Of a DNA stretch of 64,000 nucleotides, positions 43,808-52,795 are shown piece by piece. The stretch is from Bog-756 sp963833585. GTDB lineage: Bacteria; Actinomycetota; Acidimicrobiia; Acidimicrobiales; RAAP-2. The translations under genes were made by a program, and so were the position numbers. The stretch lies in assembly GCA_963833585.1 (NCBI GenBank), contig CAWHYF010000004.1:186001-250000 (forward strand), read 5' to 3'. Positions within the stretch are counted from its first letter, which is position 1. Every line of letters starts with the position of its first letter. Under the pieces are notes generated by a model that saw only the letters and a program-made list of their open reading frames with translations, did no database searches and was not told the DNA's origin.

Positions 43808-44532
43808 CCTACGTCCGGGCGGAGGATATCTTCCCGGTCATGGACTCGACGTTCCGGGACCGAGCGATCCGCAACCTCGATGTCGCAGAACACGAATCCG
43901 TCCCGGGTCACGATGTTCCCGGTCCGGATGTCGATGGGACTGGCAAATTCGGGGCTGTTCCAGACGAAGGTGTGAAACTCGCCACGCTCTCCGCAGGGAT
44001 CCACCCCCGCGGGCAGGTCGTCTAGGAAAGCTTCGTCAAAGGGCCGGCCGGCGAAGGAGGCCGGCAACGTGGAGGGGTCCACACAGGTAACCACCGCTTC
44101 GATCCCGGCGGCGACCATTTCGTGGGCCAACTCGTCCGTGGGCCGCTTCCACAGGGGGAACAGAGGTTGGACCGAGCGCCCGATCAATGTCCGCTCACGA
44201 TAGGCGCGGACGTCTTCGAGGAACAGATCTCCGAAGACGACGGCTCCGACGCCCTCCGCCGCCGCCGCGTCCATGGCGTCATCCATCCGGCTCTCGTAGA
44301 CCTCGTTGGTGCACGCCGCCGGCAGTTCGACCCAGTGGAGCGGCAGGTCCAGCCGATCCGCCTGTGCTTCGACCAGCTGACGCCGGACGGCGTGCATGGC
44401 AACTCTGTCGGCCGAGGCGTTCATCGTGACGAGGAGTCCGACGACGCTGACGGTCGGGTCCACACCTACCACCCCCAGGGCATAGGTGCTGTCTTTGCCA
44501 CTGCTCCAGCTCATCCAGGCTCGCTGCGTCAT
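43804..44532 (-). CDS. Dph6-related PP-loop ATP pyrophosphatase
   Basis: A 242-aa protein of the N-type ATP pyrophosphatase superfamily, in the group related to eukaryotic/archaeal diphthine-ammonia ligase (Dph6, TIGR00290-like). The PP-loop SSGKDSTYAL is near the N-terminus, and GVGAVVFGDLFLEDVRAYRE plus LFPLWKRPTDELAHEM are family blocks, with HTFVWNSPEF near the end. Bacteria lack diphthamide, so the natural substrate is unknown; ATP-driven amide formation is the likely chemistry. ATG 44532 is preferred over TTG 44553. A MerR remnant overlaps its stop. Confidence 0.82.
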   Translation of the reverse strand: MTQRAWMSWSSGKDSTYALGVVGVDPTVSVVGLLVTMNASADRVAMHAVRRQLVEAQADRLDLPLHWVELPAACTNEVYESRMDDAMDAAAAEGVGAVVFGDLFLEDVRAYRERTLIGRSVQPLFPLWKRPTDELAHEMVAAGIEAVVTCVDPSTLPASFAGRPFDEAFLDDLPAGVDPCGERGEFHTFVWNSPEFASPIDIRTGNIVTRDGFVFCDIEVADRSVPERRVHDREDILRPDVG

Positions 44533-44612
44533 GTCCACTGGCGACCACGGCAATCAGGGTCGGCCCATTCCTGCAGCCACGGCCAGGTCATCAGTGGCCG
44601 ACCCTCGTACGC

Positions 44613-45752
44613 CTAGATGGAGTCATGGGCGTTCGGGACCACACTGGACGTCCACGCCAGCCCGATACACATCTCGTCCGTCGACCCGTCACCCCAGGTG
44701 ACGAAGTGGGGAGGTGCCTTGCGCAGGATGGGGAGCTCCTGAGCCAGCGTGGGATCATAGGTGCAGGTCACCTGGACCGGCTCGCCCGCAGTGACCGGGA
44801 CAGGGGTGGCCAAGTTGTAGGACCGCTGGTCGTGGAAGTCGTAGTTCGGCACGTGCAGGACCGTCTCCGCCTGCGGCGTTCCCGGGTTGAGCACCATGGT
44901 GAAGGCCACTCCCAAAAGGTGCATGTGCGCCTGAACCCGAACGATGTAGCCGCTCTTGCCGATCGATGACCGGCACGAGGCTGAGTCCCCCACCGGGGGG
45001 TCGGACGGATTGTCCCCACAGAGCGACTCGATGCCATTCACCTCGTCGACGGCGGTCTGGCCGAAACGTTGACCCTGGTTGGCGAGCGAAGCGACTCGGT
45101 TGCACAGCGGGCCGGTCACGCCCGCCGGGCACGGGATGTTGGGCGGTGCGAGGATCAGATTGAGATGCAGAGGCAGGAGCGGCGCCGTGACGGGCACGGT
45201 GTGCAGCACCAACGTGTTCCTCACGGGCTTGTCGCCGACGAGAAGGTTGTAGTGGACCTGCACGATGATCAGACTCCCGGCCGGTAGCTTGACCCCGGTC
45301 CCCTTCGGGTAGTTGTCCGCCCCGTGGCCGGGTGACCAGAAACTGAGCAGAGGGATCGCTTCGAGGCCGGCCAGGGCTGTATTGGGAAGCGTCCCCTCCC
45401 CGAAACAGGTCCACCCCTTTCCGACCTCTTTTTCCCGTTCGGCGGCAGCGGCGAGCGAGGGTGGTACGAGGAAGAGCGCCGCGTGGTGGTCCTCGGTGTT
45501 CCCGGGGACGAACTGGCTGGAGATGATGTAGGAGTCCTTGGCCACATGGGGATTCACCAACGTACAGTGGTAGTCGTCGGTGGTCCCGGGCGCCGCACGG
45601 GGCTTGTAGGCCTGGGCCGCGGTCAACGACACGGTCGTGACCGAGGGAGCGGAGCTCGGAGCGGCCGAAGCCACCGGAGGCCCCGACAGCGCCAGTACCG
45701 GGATGGCCAGCACCACCGCGGTGAGGAGAATCGCCGTTCGTGGGGTCCGCAC
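44613..45752 (-). CDS. Secreted PHM-like copper monooxygenase homologue
   Basis: A 379-aa exported protein (Sec signal, cleavage near ASA-APS). It resembles type II copper, ascorbate-dependent monooxygenases such as peptidylglycine alpha-hydroxylating monooxygenase. One copper site can be formed by His89-His90 (EDHHAALF) and His167 (VQVHYN), the other by His276 and His278 (QAHMHLLG) and Met361 (DEMCIG). Cys residues at 63, 116, 208, 217, 245, 260, 330 and 362 could give disulfides. The order and spacing of all six ligands match the family, so hydroxylation outside the cytoplasm is plausible. GTG 45752 has a leaderless -10 box. Confidence 0.72.
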   Translation of the reverse strand: MRTPRTAILLTAVVLAIPVLALSGPPVASAAPSSAPSVTTVSLTAAQAYKPRAAPGTTDDYHCTLVNPHVAKDSYIISSQFVPGNTEDHHAALFLVPPSLAAAAEREKEVGKGWTCFGEGTLPNTALAGLEAIPLLSFWSPGHGADNYPKGTGVKLPAGSLIIVQVHYNLLVGDKPVRNTLVLHTVPVTAPLLPLHLNLILAPPNIPCPAGVTGPLCNRVASLANQGQRFGQTAVDEVNGIESLCGDNPSDPPVGDSASCRSSIGKSGYIVRVQAHMHLLGVAFTMVLNPGTPQAETVLHVPNYDFHDQRSYNLATPVPVTAGEPVQVTCTYDPTLAQELPILRKAPPHFVTWGDGSTDEMCIGLAWTSSVVPNAHDSI

Positions 45753-45758
45753 AGAATC

Positions 45759-45764
45759 AGGCTA
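45759..45764 (-). promoter_or_regulatory. Leaderless -10 box, PHM-like gene
   Basis: On the minus strand TAGCCT ends six bases before the GTG at 45752; no ribosome binding site. Confidence 0.45.
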
Positions 45765-45895
45765 TCGCTCCCGGTGCCCACAGGTTCGGGTCCCGCCCGC
45801 GGCCTGAGCCGACGCGATCCACCGCGCCCGACCCCACCCCGGCCTCGATCAGAGGCCCCGACCAACCCACCCGTGTCGCGGGGTTGTCCGGTGCC

Positions 45896-45901
45896 TAGGC
45901 T
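45896..45901 (+). promoter_or_regulatory. Leaderless -10 box, DUF2461 gene
   Basis: TAGGCT ends six bases before the ATG at 45908, with no Shine-Dalgarno sequence. Together with the box at 45759-45764 it makes a divergent promoter pair. Confidence 0.45.
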
Positions 45902-45907
45902 TCGCAC

Positions 45908-46585
45908 ATGGCCCCCCCGAAATCGACGACCACAGGATCGAGGAATCAGGCCGCTCGGTTCAGTGGCTGGCAGCCCGAGGTCACTCAATTCTTCGATGAG
46001 CTCGAGATGGACAACACCAAGAGCTTCTGGACTGCACACAAGGAGTTCTATGAGGCCAGCATCCTCGGGCCGATGCAGGATCTGTTGGCCGAGCTGGCCC
46101 CGGAGTTCGGCGAGGGCCGGATCTTCCGACCCTACCGGGACACCCGGTTCAGCGCCGACAAGTCTCCGTACAAGACCACGATCGCGGCTCACATTCCTGC
46201 CGGCTACGTTTCCCTCTCTTCCGATGTGCTGGGGGTGGGTTCCGGCCTCTATATGCCATCTCCGGTTCAGCTGGAGCGCTACCGGGCCGCCGTGGCGGAC
46301 CAGGACAGCGGCCCGGAGCTTGTTGCCCTGGTCGACGAGCTCCGACGGAGGCGCATCGGTGTCAGCGCCCATGAGATCCTGAGGACGGCACCGAGGGGCT
46401 ATCCGAAGGACCACCCTCGGATCGACCTTCTCCGTCACAAGGGTCTGACGGCCTGGAAGGAATGGCCGGTCGGAACCTGGCTGGGCACCGCCACCCCCAA
46501 GCGGAGGCTCGTCGCGGTCCTGCGGGCGACGGCTCCCCTCAGGACCTGGCTCCACTCCAACGTCGGCTCCGACGACGGCCCCTGA
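45908..46585 (+). CDS. DUF2461 protein
   Basis: A 225-aa protein of the DUF2461 (TIGR02453) family, whose function is unknown. Family blocks are FFDELEMDNTKSFWTAHKEFYEASI, IFRPYRDTRFSADKSPYKT, and RGYPKDHPRIDLLRHKGLTAWKEW. No signal peptide or membrane helix is seen. It is divergent from the PHM-like gene with about 155 bases between starts, where both -10 boxes lie. Confidence 0.9.
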   Translation: MAPPKSTTTGSRNQAARFSGWQPEVTQFFDELEMDNTKSFWTAHKEFYEASILGPMQDLLAELAPEFGEGRIFRPYRDTRFSADKSPYKTTIAAHIPAGYVSLSSDVLGVGSGLYMPSPVQLERYRAAVADQDSGPELVALVDELRRRRIGVSAHEILRTAPRGYPKDHPRIDLLRHKGLTAWKEWPVGTWLGTATPKRRLVAVLRATAPLRTWLHSNVGSDDGP

Positions 46586-46788
46586 GCCGGCCCCCATGCG
46601 CCCCGGGGTTCGAAACGCGAAGCGCGGTAGTCTCCGCCCATGACGGAAAACAGCCGATTCCGCCCTTCCGCCACCGGGCCCACGACGCCCGACGGGATGC
46701 GAGGATGGCTCGCCCATCCCTCCGTAGTCCCGATTCGAGACCGTACGGGGGGTCGGCCGGTCGGCGCACGCACCGAGGGGAGCGGCCG

Positions 46789-47550
46789 ATGAGCCTGCAC
46801 GGACGGGTGGCCGTCGTGACCGGAGGAGGGCGTGGCATCGGCCGGGCGATCGCGCTCCGATTGGCCGGCGACGGTGCGAGTGTGGCGGTGAACTACCGGA
46901 AGGATGAAGAGGCGGCGAAGGACACGGTGAACGCCATCGAGTCGGCGGGCGGTTCGGCCGCGTCGTTCCAGGGCTCGGTCGGCTCCTACGACGAGGCGAA
47001 GGCGGTGGTGGACGGAGCCATCTCCCGATTCGGGCACGTCGACATCCTGGTCAACAATGCCGGCATCACCAATCGGGGTGCACCGGTGGCGAACACACCG
47101 GTCGAGGAGCTCGAGCGGGTGGTCGGCACCATGGCCTTCGGCTCCCACCACATGTGCCAGCTCGTGCTGCCGAGCATGCGCGAGCAGCCGAGAGGAGACA
47201 TCATCATGATCTCCAGCCAGTCGGCCATCAAGGCTGATCCCTACGGTGGCCCCTACAACATGGCCAAGGCCGCCCAGGAGGCCCTGGCCTTCACGCTGGC
47301 CAAGGAGGAGGCCCGCTCCGGCATCCGGGTGAACATCGTCGTTCCCGGACTGTCGAACACCGACATGGGCCGGCGGCTGGTCAAAGCGGCCATGAAGGTG
47401 GACGAGATCCACGAACTGAACAGCCGGTTCCCGCTCGGCCGGGTCTGCGAACCCGAGGACATCGCCCACGCCGTGGCCTTTCTGGTGAGCACCGACGGGA
47501 CGAACATCACCGGACAACGTCTGGTGGTCGACGGTGGCGGTTTCACCTGA
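46789..47550 (+). CDS. Short-chain dehydrogenase/reductase (FabG-like)
   Basis: An NAD(P)-dependent oxidoreductase of 253 aa. The cofactor loop is VTGGGRGIGRAIALRL, then NNAGITNRG; the catalytic Ser is in ISSQSAIKADPYGGPYNMAK and the Tyr-x3-Lys is YNMAK in the same segment. The C-terminus FLVSTDGTNITGQRLVVDGG is typical. It probably reduces or oxidises a 3-hydroxyacyl or alcohol group. The ATG at 46789 has GAGGGGAG upstream. It starts a run of CoA-metabolism genes, with the MaoC gene 19 bases downstream. Confidence 0.9.
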   Translation: MSLHGRVAVVTGGGRGIGRAIALRLAGDGASVAVNYRKDEEAAKDTVNAIESAGGSAASFQGSVGSYDEAKAVVDGAISRFGHVDILVNNAGITNRGAPVANTPVEELERVVGTMAFGSHHMCQLVLPSMREQPRGDIIMISSQSAIKADPYGGPYNMAKAAQEALAFTLAKEEARSGIRVNIVVPGLSNTDMGRRLVKAAMKVDEIHELNSRFPLGRVCEPEDIAHAVAFLVSTDGTNITGQRLVVDGGGFT

Positions 47551-47569
47551 TCGGAGGGATCGGTACCCC

Positions 47570-48479
47570 GTGACCTGGAACCTCGATGCCGTCGGTGAGG
47601 AGGTCCCGGCGGTCGAGCACTCGTGGACCTCGACCCAGGCGTTGCTCTACTCCCTCGGGGTGGGGGCCGGCGTCGAGGATCCCGTCGGCCCCGAACTCGA
47701 GTTCACCACCGAGAACAGCGAGGGGCTGACCCAGAAGGTGCTGCCTACCTTCGGGGTGGCCGTCGCCTTCAACAATGCGGCGTTCTCCCTGGCCGGGACC
47801 TTCGACCCCACCCGGTCGGTCCACGGTGAGCAGGGCATCTCCCTGACCGGCCCGATTCCCCCCGAAGGGCGGGTGATCACGACCGGTCGGCTGACGGGGA
47901 TCTACGACAAGGGGTCGGGGGCGGTGGTCACGACCGAGTCCCGGTCGGTGGAGGCCACATCGGGTGAGCCCCTGTTCACCACCAGGTCGTCCCTCTTCGT
48001 GCGAGGTGCCGGTGGTTTCGGCGGCCCGCGGGGACCCTCGGCTCGGCAGCCCTCGCCGGCCGCCAGGGTCGCCGACCAGGTCCTTCGAGCGGACACCCGT
48101 CGTGACCAGGCGCTTCTCTACCGGCTGAGCGGTGATCGGAATCCGCTGCACTCGGACCCCGCCTTCGCCGCAACGGGCTGGATTCGGCAGTCCGATCCTG
48201 CATGGCCTCTGCACCTACGGCTTCACCGGTCGACTTCTACTGCACGCCCTGTGCGGTTCGGATCCGGCGCGCTTCGTTTCCATGGAGTCCCGTTTCGCCG
48301 GGCCGGTATGGCCCGGCGATTCGCTGACGGTCCATGTCCGGCGCGGTGCGCCCGGTGAGGCGGCCTTCCGGGTCGAGACCGAGCCGGGCAGGGTGGTGAT
48401 CGACCAAGGCCACTTCCACTACCTGGACAGGGAGGTCGACCCTGGCAGCGTGCCTCCGGCCGAGCGGGGGATCGGATGA
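47570..48479 (+). pseudogene. MaoC-like enoyl-CoA hydratase 2, frameshifted
   Basis: Repaired, this encodes about 302 aa, the normal size for two-hotdog MaoC hydratases of the Hsd4B type, which hydrate 2-enoyl-CoA to (R)-3-hydroxyacyl-CoA. The frame from GTG 47570 covers the N-terminal hotdog and the active-site segment YRLSGDRNPLHSD, with catalytic Asp and His. The family sequence AGFGSPILHGLCTYGFTGR then continues in another frame. Removing one A from the AA at 48172-48173 gives a perfect join. The TGA at 48479 overlaps the ATG of the next gene. Real decay and consensus error are both possible. Confidence 0.75.
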
Positions 48480-49400
48480 CCGGGATCTGCCGCGGGCGGG
48501 TGGTGGCGATCACCGGAGCCGGCCGAGGGATCGGGCGGAGCCATGCGCTCGAGTTCGCCCGACAGGGCGCCCGGGTGGTCGTGAACGACCTCGGGGTCGC
48601 CGTCGACGGCGAAGGTGGCTCCCCCGGACCGGCCGACCGGGTCGTCGACGAGATCCGGCCGCATGGGGGGCGAGGCGGTCGCCAACGGGGACGATGCCTC
48701 GGAGTGGGAAGGGGCCAGAGATCTGGTGACCCATGCGGTGGACACCTTCGGTCGACTGGACACGCTGGTGAACAACGCCGGCATCCTGCGGGACCGGATG
48801 CTGGTCACCATGACCGAGAGCGACTGGGATGCCGTCATACGTGTTCACCTCCGGGGAACGTTCGCGCCCACCCACTGGGCGGCCGTGCACTGGCGAGAAC
48901 GGGCCAAGGCCGGCGACGCGACCCGGGCCCGGGTCGTCAACACCAGCTCGGCCACCGGTCTCTACGGAAACGTCGGGCAGATCAATTACGGAGCGGCCAA
49001 GGCGGGGATCGCGGCGTTCACCGTCATCGCGGCCAAGGAGCTGGAGAGGTACGGCGCCACGGTCAACGCCATCGCCCCGATGGCCCTCACCCGGATGAAT
49101 GCCGACCTGCCATTCGGCCGGGCCGCCGCCGAAACCTCATCGGACGGGCCTTCGCCGCTGGCACCGGAGCACATCTCCCCCTTGGTGGTATGGCTCGGGA
49201 GCGACGCGGCGGCCGGAGTCACCGGACGGATCTTCAACGTGCACGGCGGCTACATCAGTGTGGCCGAGGGGTGGCGGGCCGGACCGAGCGTGGACCGAGG
49301 GGGCCAGTGGGACCCCGCCGAGCTGACCGACGTCATTCCCGACCTCGTGGCCCGGGCCGGTCCGACCACCGACATCTCCGGCACCCTTCCCGACCTCTGA
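48476..49400 (+). pseudogene. Hsd4A/MFE-2-like SDR, frameshifted
   Basis: Repaired, this encodes about 307 aa resembling the SDR domain of peroxisomal multifunctional enzyme type 2 and actinobacterial Hsd4A, a 3-hydroxyacyl-CoA/17-beta-hydroxysteroid dehydrogenase. The start has VAITGAGRGIGRSHALEFAR and VVVNDLGVAVDG; the rest, in another frame, has TLVNNAGILRD, NTSSATGLYG and the catalytic YGAAK. The frames meet in a six-G run at 48665-48670; deleting one G gives EIRPHGGEAVANGDD, as in the family. The ATG overlaps the MaoC stop. The two broken genes thus form an Hsd4B-Hsd4A-like pair. Confidence 0.75.
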
Positions 49401-49423
49401 ACGACGCTCCTCCGCTGCCGCGC

Positions 49424-50098
49424 TCAGACCGGGGACGAGGGACGGGAGCTGGGCCCTGCCCCCAATGAGCCGCCCCAACGGTCGAGGAACGCCACCTCGC
49501 GGACCGGTCGGCGGCGAGCGGGACGGAGGGCCTCTCCCACCAGGTGCGCCACCGGTACCAACGCGGCCTGGGTGACGTCGTCCGGGATGCCGAGGAGCTC
49601 GGCCATCTGTTCGTGCCGCTGCAGGTGGACGGTCGTCATGGCCGAGGCCATCCCGCGGCTCCGTAGCGCCAACTGCAGACTCCAGACCGCCGGATAGATC
49701 GATGCGTAGAGTGCCGCGGACTGGGCCGGAGTGCTGGTCGGGGTGATCCGGCCTCGGGTGCACGCCAGCACCAGGATCGGCACCCGGTCGAGGTTGTGGG
49801 CCAGATGCCACGCCCCTTCTAACATCCGATCGGGGGACGGACCCGGCGGCGTCGGGCGCCGACCTCCCGAGGCCTCGGTGAGGGCGTCGAGGTAGAGGTC
49901 GCGGACCCGGGATCTGGTGGACGGATCGGTGATGACGATCCACCGCCATCCCTGGAGGTCGCCCCCGGTCGGCGCCTGGAGGGCCAGGTCGAGGCAGTCG
50001 AGCACCACGTCCAGGTCGACCGGGCGCTCGAGGTCCAGCCGACGGCGGACGGTCCGGGTGGTGGCGAGCAGCCACTCCACCGTCCCGGGCCCGGTCAC
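49424..50098 (-). CDS. Nitroreductase-family protein
   Basis: A 224-aa FMN-dependent nitroreductase-like protein. Family features are the N-terminal basic segment RTVRRRLDLERPV (phosphate contacts), APTGGDLQGWRWIVI, and MASAMTTVHLQRHEQMAELLGIPDDVTQAALVPVAH near the C-terminus, which closes the FMN pocket. It may act as NAD(P)H:flavin or nitro/enone reductase. Its GTG overlaps the TGA of the preceding CaiB-type gene (GTGA), so both are translated together, an unusual partner for a CoA-transferase family member. Confidence 0.85.
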   Translation of the reverse strand: MTGPGTVEWLLATTRTVRRRLDLERPVDLDVVLDCLDLALQAPTGGDLQGWRWIVITDPSTRSRVRDLYLDALTEASGGRRPTPPGPSPDRMLEGAWHLAHNLDRVPILVLACTRGRITPTSTPAQSAALYASIYPAVWSLQLALRSRGMASAMTTVHLQRHEQMAELLGIPDDVTQAALVPVAHLVGEALRPARRRPVREVAFLDRWGGSLGAGPSSRPSSPV

Positions 50099-52548
50099 CG
50101 TGCCGAGACGCCGTCGGGTCGGGTGCCGATGATCCCGTCCGCTTCGAGCGCCACCAGTTCGTCGGCGGTCAGGCCCAGGTCACCCAGCACCTCGGCGTTG
50201 TGCTGGCCGAGCAAGGGGGCCGGCCGCCGGAACCACCGATCGGATCGCGAGGCGAAGCGCAGGGGCCAGGCCGGGAAGCGGACGGGTCCCACCACTGGGT
50301 GGTGGACCTCCTCCCAGTAGCCCCGGACGTTCATCTGTTCGTCCAGGTCCACGTCGTAGGAGTGGACCACCGGCTCCGCGCCCACCTGGGGGGCGGCGTG
50401 CAGCGCGGCCAGGACGTCCTTCTGACTCAGGCCGGCGCTCCAGGAGCCGATCCCCTCGTCCAGGAGGTCCGCCCGGCGGGCGCGCCCGGCGGGCGTGTCC
50501 AGGGCGGGGTCGAGCGACCACTGCGGTGAACCCAGCGCAATCCGGAGCGACCGCCAGGCCGCATCGGAGTCGATGTGGACCGCCACCCACTGATCAGGTT
50601 CGCAGCAGCGATAGACCCCCTGATGGGCGGGGCCGGGTTGGCGGTTCCCCTGGCGGACCATCAGATGTCCGTAGACGGCCTGCTCGAGTACCTGCTCGGC
50701 GACCAGGGTGGCCGTGAGATCGATCATGGCCAACTCGATCAACTGCCCCTGTCCGGACTGGAATCGATGCTCCAGGGCGGCCAGCACGGCGAAGGCCGAG
50801 TGCATCCCGGCCAGGGGGTCGCAGATACCGGGGATGGAGGGCAGGCCGTCGGCGTAGCCAGTGGTCCACGCCAAGCCGGACACCTGTTCCATCGAGGCGG
50901 CAAATCCCGGGCGATCCCTCCAGGGGCCGGCCAGGCCGAAGCCGGGCATGCGCACCATGATGAGTCGGGGGTTGACCGCCGACAGGTCCTCGTAGGACAG
51001 ACCGAACTGCTCCATCACCCGGGGGGTGAAATTCTCCACGACCACATCGACGGTGGCGGCGAGACGGAGGGCGATGGCCTGGCCGCGGGCGTCCGACAGG
51101 TCGATCGTCAGACTGCGCTTGTTCAGGTTGGCGGACTGGAAGATGGCCCCCTGTTCGTACCATTGGCCGACCGAGGGATCGACCCGCACACTGAAGCGCA
51201 TGGGGTCGGGACGCTGGGTCGACTCCACTTTGATCACGTCAGCTCCCAGCGAGGCCAGGTACTGCGTGCACATGGGTCCGGCCAGGAAGGCGGTGAAGTC
51301 GAGGATTCGCACGCCGGCCAGCGGGAGCCGCTCCGATCGCTCCCCGACCGGACGGTGCGTCGGGAGGAACGACCGCACTCCCTCCGGCGGGTTCGCATCC
51401 ACCTGACGGAGCCGCTCCGCGTCGAGGATCGGCGCGGCCAGTGTCGGCGCCATGCCGGGGGACCGTGGATCGGTGACGCTCGAGCGGAACGGCGATCGTG
51501 GGTGGGGGAACCCGCCCCGGGGGTTCGGCTCGTAGAGCTGCCGCGTCGCCACGTGCTCGATGGAGGGGAAGTTCGCCCCGTTCCCGATCGGCACGGTGGG
51601 GATCCGGTAGAGGGCGCCGATCCGGACCACCTCGTCGACGGTGTGCCGACCGGTCCAGTTCCGGACGGCCTCCACCACGTCGGGCCGTTCCCGATGGCGC
51701 TGGATGTACAACGATTCGTCCGAGGCCAGGTCCGGCCGCTCGATCATGTCGAGGAAGGTGTGCCACTGGGCGGTCGTGATGGTGGCCATCCCCACGTAGC
51801 CGTCGAGGCAGGGTTCGATGCCGGGGACCATCACGTAGGTGGGACGAATGCGTTCGCCCCCCGGCATGCTGGCCGCCACCGAGGGATAGCAGATGAAGGT
51901 CACGGCCAGGCACTCGAGCGCTGACACGTCGACCAGGTCTCCCCGGCCGGTGCTGCGCCGGCCGGTCAGGGCGCTGAGGGCGCCCAGCGCCCCGAAGGTC
52001 CCGACGGTCCACTCGGCCATCCCCCCGCCCACGGCCAGCGGCTGGCGGTCATCGGTGCCGTGGCTGTACAGCGAGCCGGCCAGGGCCTGGAGGAGCAGGT
52101 CAGAGGAGTGTTGACCACCCCGGGGCCCGGTGAGTCCGAAGGCGGAGAGACTGACCACGACCGACCCGGGATGACGATCAGCCAGGGCCCGGGGATCGAT
52201 GCCGGGCGAGCCTCTCCCGGCCCGGCCCCCGACGGTCGAGGTGATCAACACGTCCGACCGGGCGGCCAAGCGCTCCCGCACCTCGCCGGCCTCGGAGGAG
52301 TCGACATCGACGACCAGGCTCTCCTGGCCGGAGGCCAGGAACCGGAAGAGGACCCCGTCCTCCTCCCCGTCGCTCCCGACGGCGCCCGAGGCGGACCAAC
52401 GACGGAGCGGGTGGCCCTCGGGTCGTTCGACCTTGGTGACCCGTGCCCCGACGTCGGACAGGAGCTTGGCGCAGTAGGAGCCGGCGAGGTCCTCCGACAG
52501 GTCGAGGACCTCCAGGGCACCCAGCCCGGGCAGCGGGCCGCCGCTCAT
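50095..52548 (-). CDS. Double CaiB/BaiF CoA-transferase protein
   Basis: An 817-aa protein with two complete CaiB/BaiF (class III CoA-transferase) domains in one chain. Domain one (about 1-400) starts LEVLDLSEDLAGSYCAKLLSDVGARVTKVERPEG, with the catalytic-position Asp likely in LVDVSALE. Domain two (about 410-800) starts LAGVRILDFTAFLAGPMCTQYLASLGADVIKVES, with Asp in AMIDLTATL. Class III enzymes normally form interlocked dimers; a fusion would give a pseudo-heterodimer. The role may be CoA transfer or racemisation in the same lipid pathway. ATG 52548 is used since conserved sequence starts right after. Confidence 0.87.
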   Translation of the reverse strand: MSGGPLPGLGALEVLDLSEDLAGSYCAKLLSDVGARVTKVERPEGHPLRRWSASGAVGSDGEEDGVLFRFLASGQESLVVDVDSSEAGEVRERLAARSDVLITSTVGGRAGRGSPGIDPRALADRHPGSVVVSLSAFGLTGPRGGQHSSDLLLQALAGSLYSHGTDDRQPLAVGGGMAEWTVGTFGALGALSALTGRRSTGRGDLVDVSALECLAVTFICYPSVAASMPGGERIRPTYVMVPGIEPCLDGYVGMATITTAQWHTFLDMIERPDLASDESLYIQRHRERPDVVEAVRNWTGRHTVDEVVRIGALYRIPTVPIGNGANFPSIEHVATRQLYEPNPRGGFPHPRSPFRSSVTDPRSPGMAPTLAAPILDAERLRQVDANPPEGVRSFLPTHRPVGERSERLPLAGVRILDFTAFLAGPMCTQYLASLGADVIKVESTQRPDPMRFSVRVDPSVGQWYEQGAIFQSANLNKRSLTIDLSDARGQAIALRLAATVDVVVENFTPRVMEQFGLSYEDLSAVNPRLIMVRMPGFGLAGPWRDRPGFAASMEQVSGLAWTTGYADGLPSIPGICDPLAGMHSAFAVLAALEHRFQSGQGQLIELAMIDLTATLVAEQVLEQAVYGHLMVRQGNRQPGPAHQGVYRCCEPDQWVAVHIDSDAAWRSLRIALGSPQWSLDPALDTPAGRARRADLLDEGIGSWSAGLSQKDVLAALHAAPQVGAEPVVHSYDVDLDEQMNVRGYWEEVHHPVVGPVRFPAWPLRFASRSDRWFRRPAPLLGQHNAEVLGDLGLTADELVALEADGIIGTRPDGVSAR

Positions 52549-52795
52549 GGGTCGGAGGGCGTCGCGGTCGTGGCCCCGAACAGTACCGTCACTGTCCGAG
52601 CGGGTACCGTGCCACCGTCCAGCCCTGGTTGGACCACTCCGACCCCCAACTCTCCGGTCGGCCCGCACCCCCGAGGAGGAGGGAGTTCGCGCCCGATGTG
52701 CCGCGCCGAGCGGCTGCGAAAACACCAGTATTCTGTTACGTTGAAGGTGCAGTCAAGAGCTGCGCTGCGGGGCGATGACGGGGGAGGTGAGGCCG
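52549..52795. promoter_or_regulatory. Divergent control region, CaiB / Rieske genes
   Basis: A 247-base region separates the two divergent gene groups. Its right half is markedly AT-richer (around 52720-52755, with GTATTCTGTTACGTTGAA), as expected for a promoter; a short TTC-N9-GAA inverted repeat lies there. I cannot define -35/-10 elements with certainty. Confidence 0.4.
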
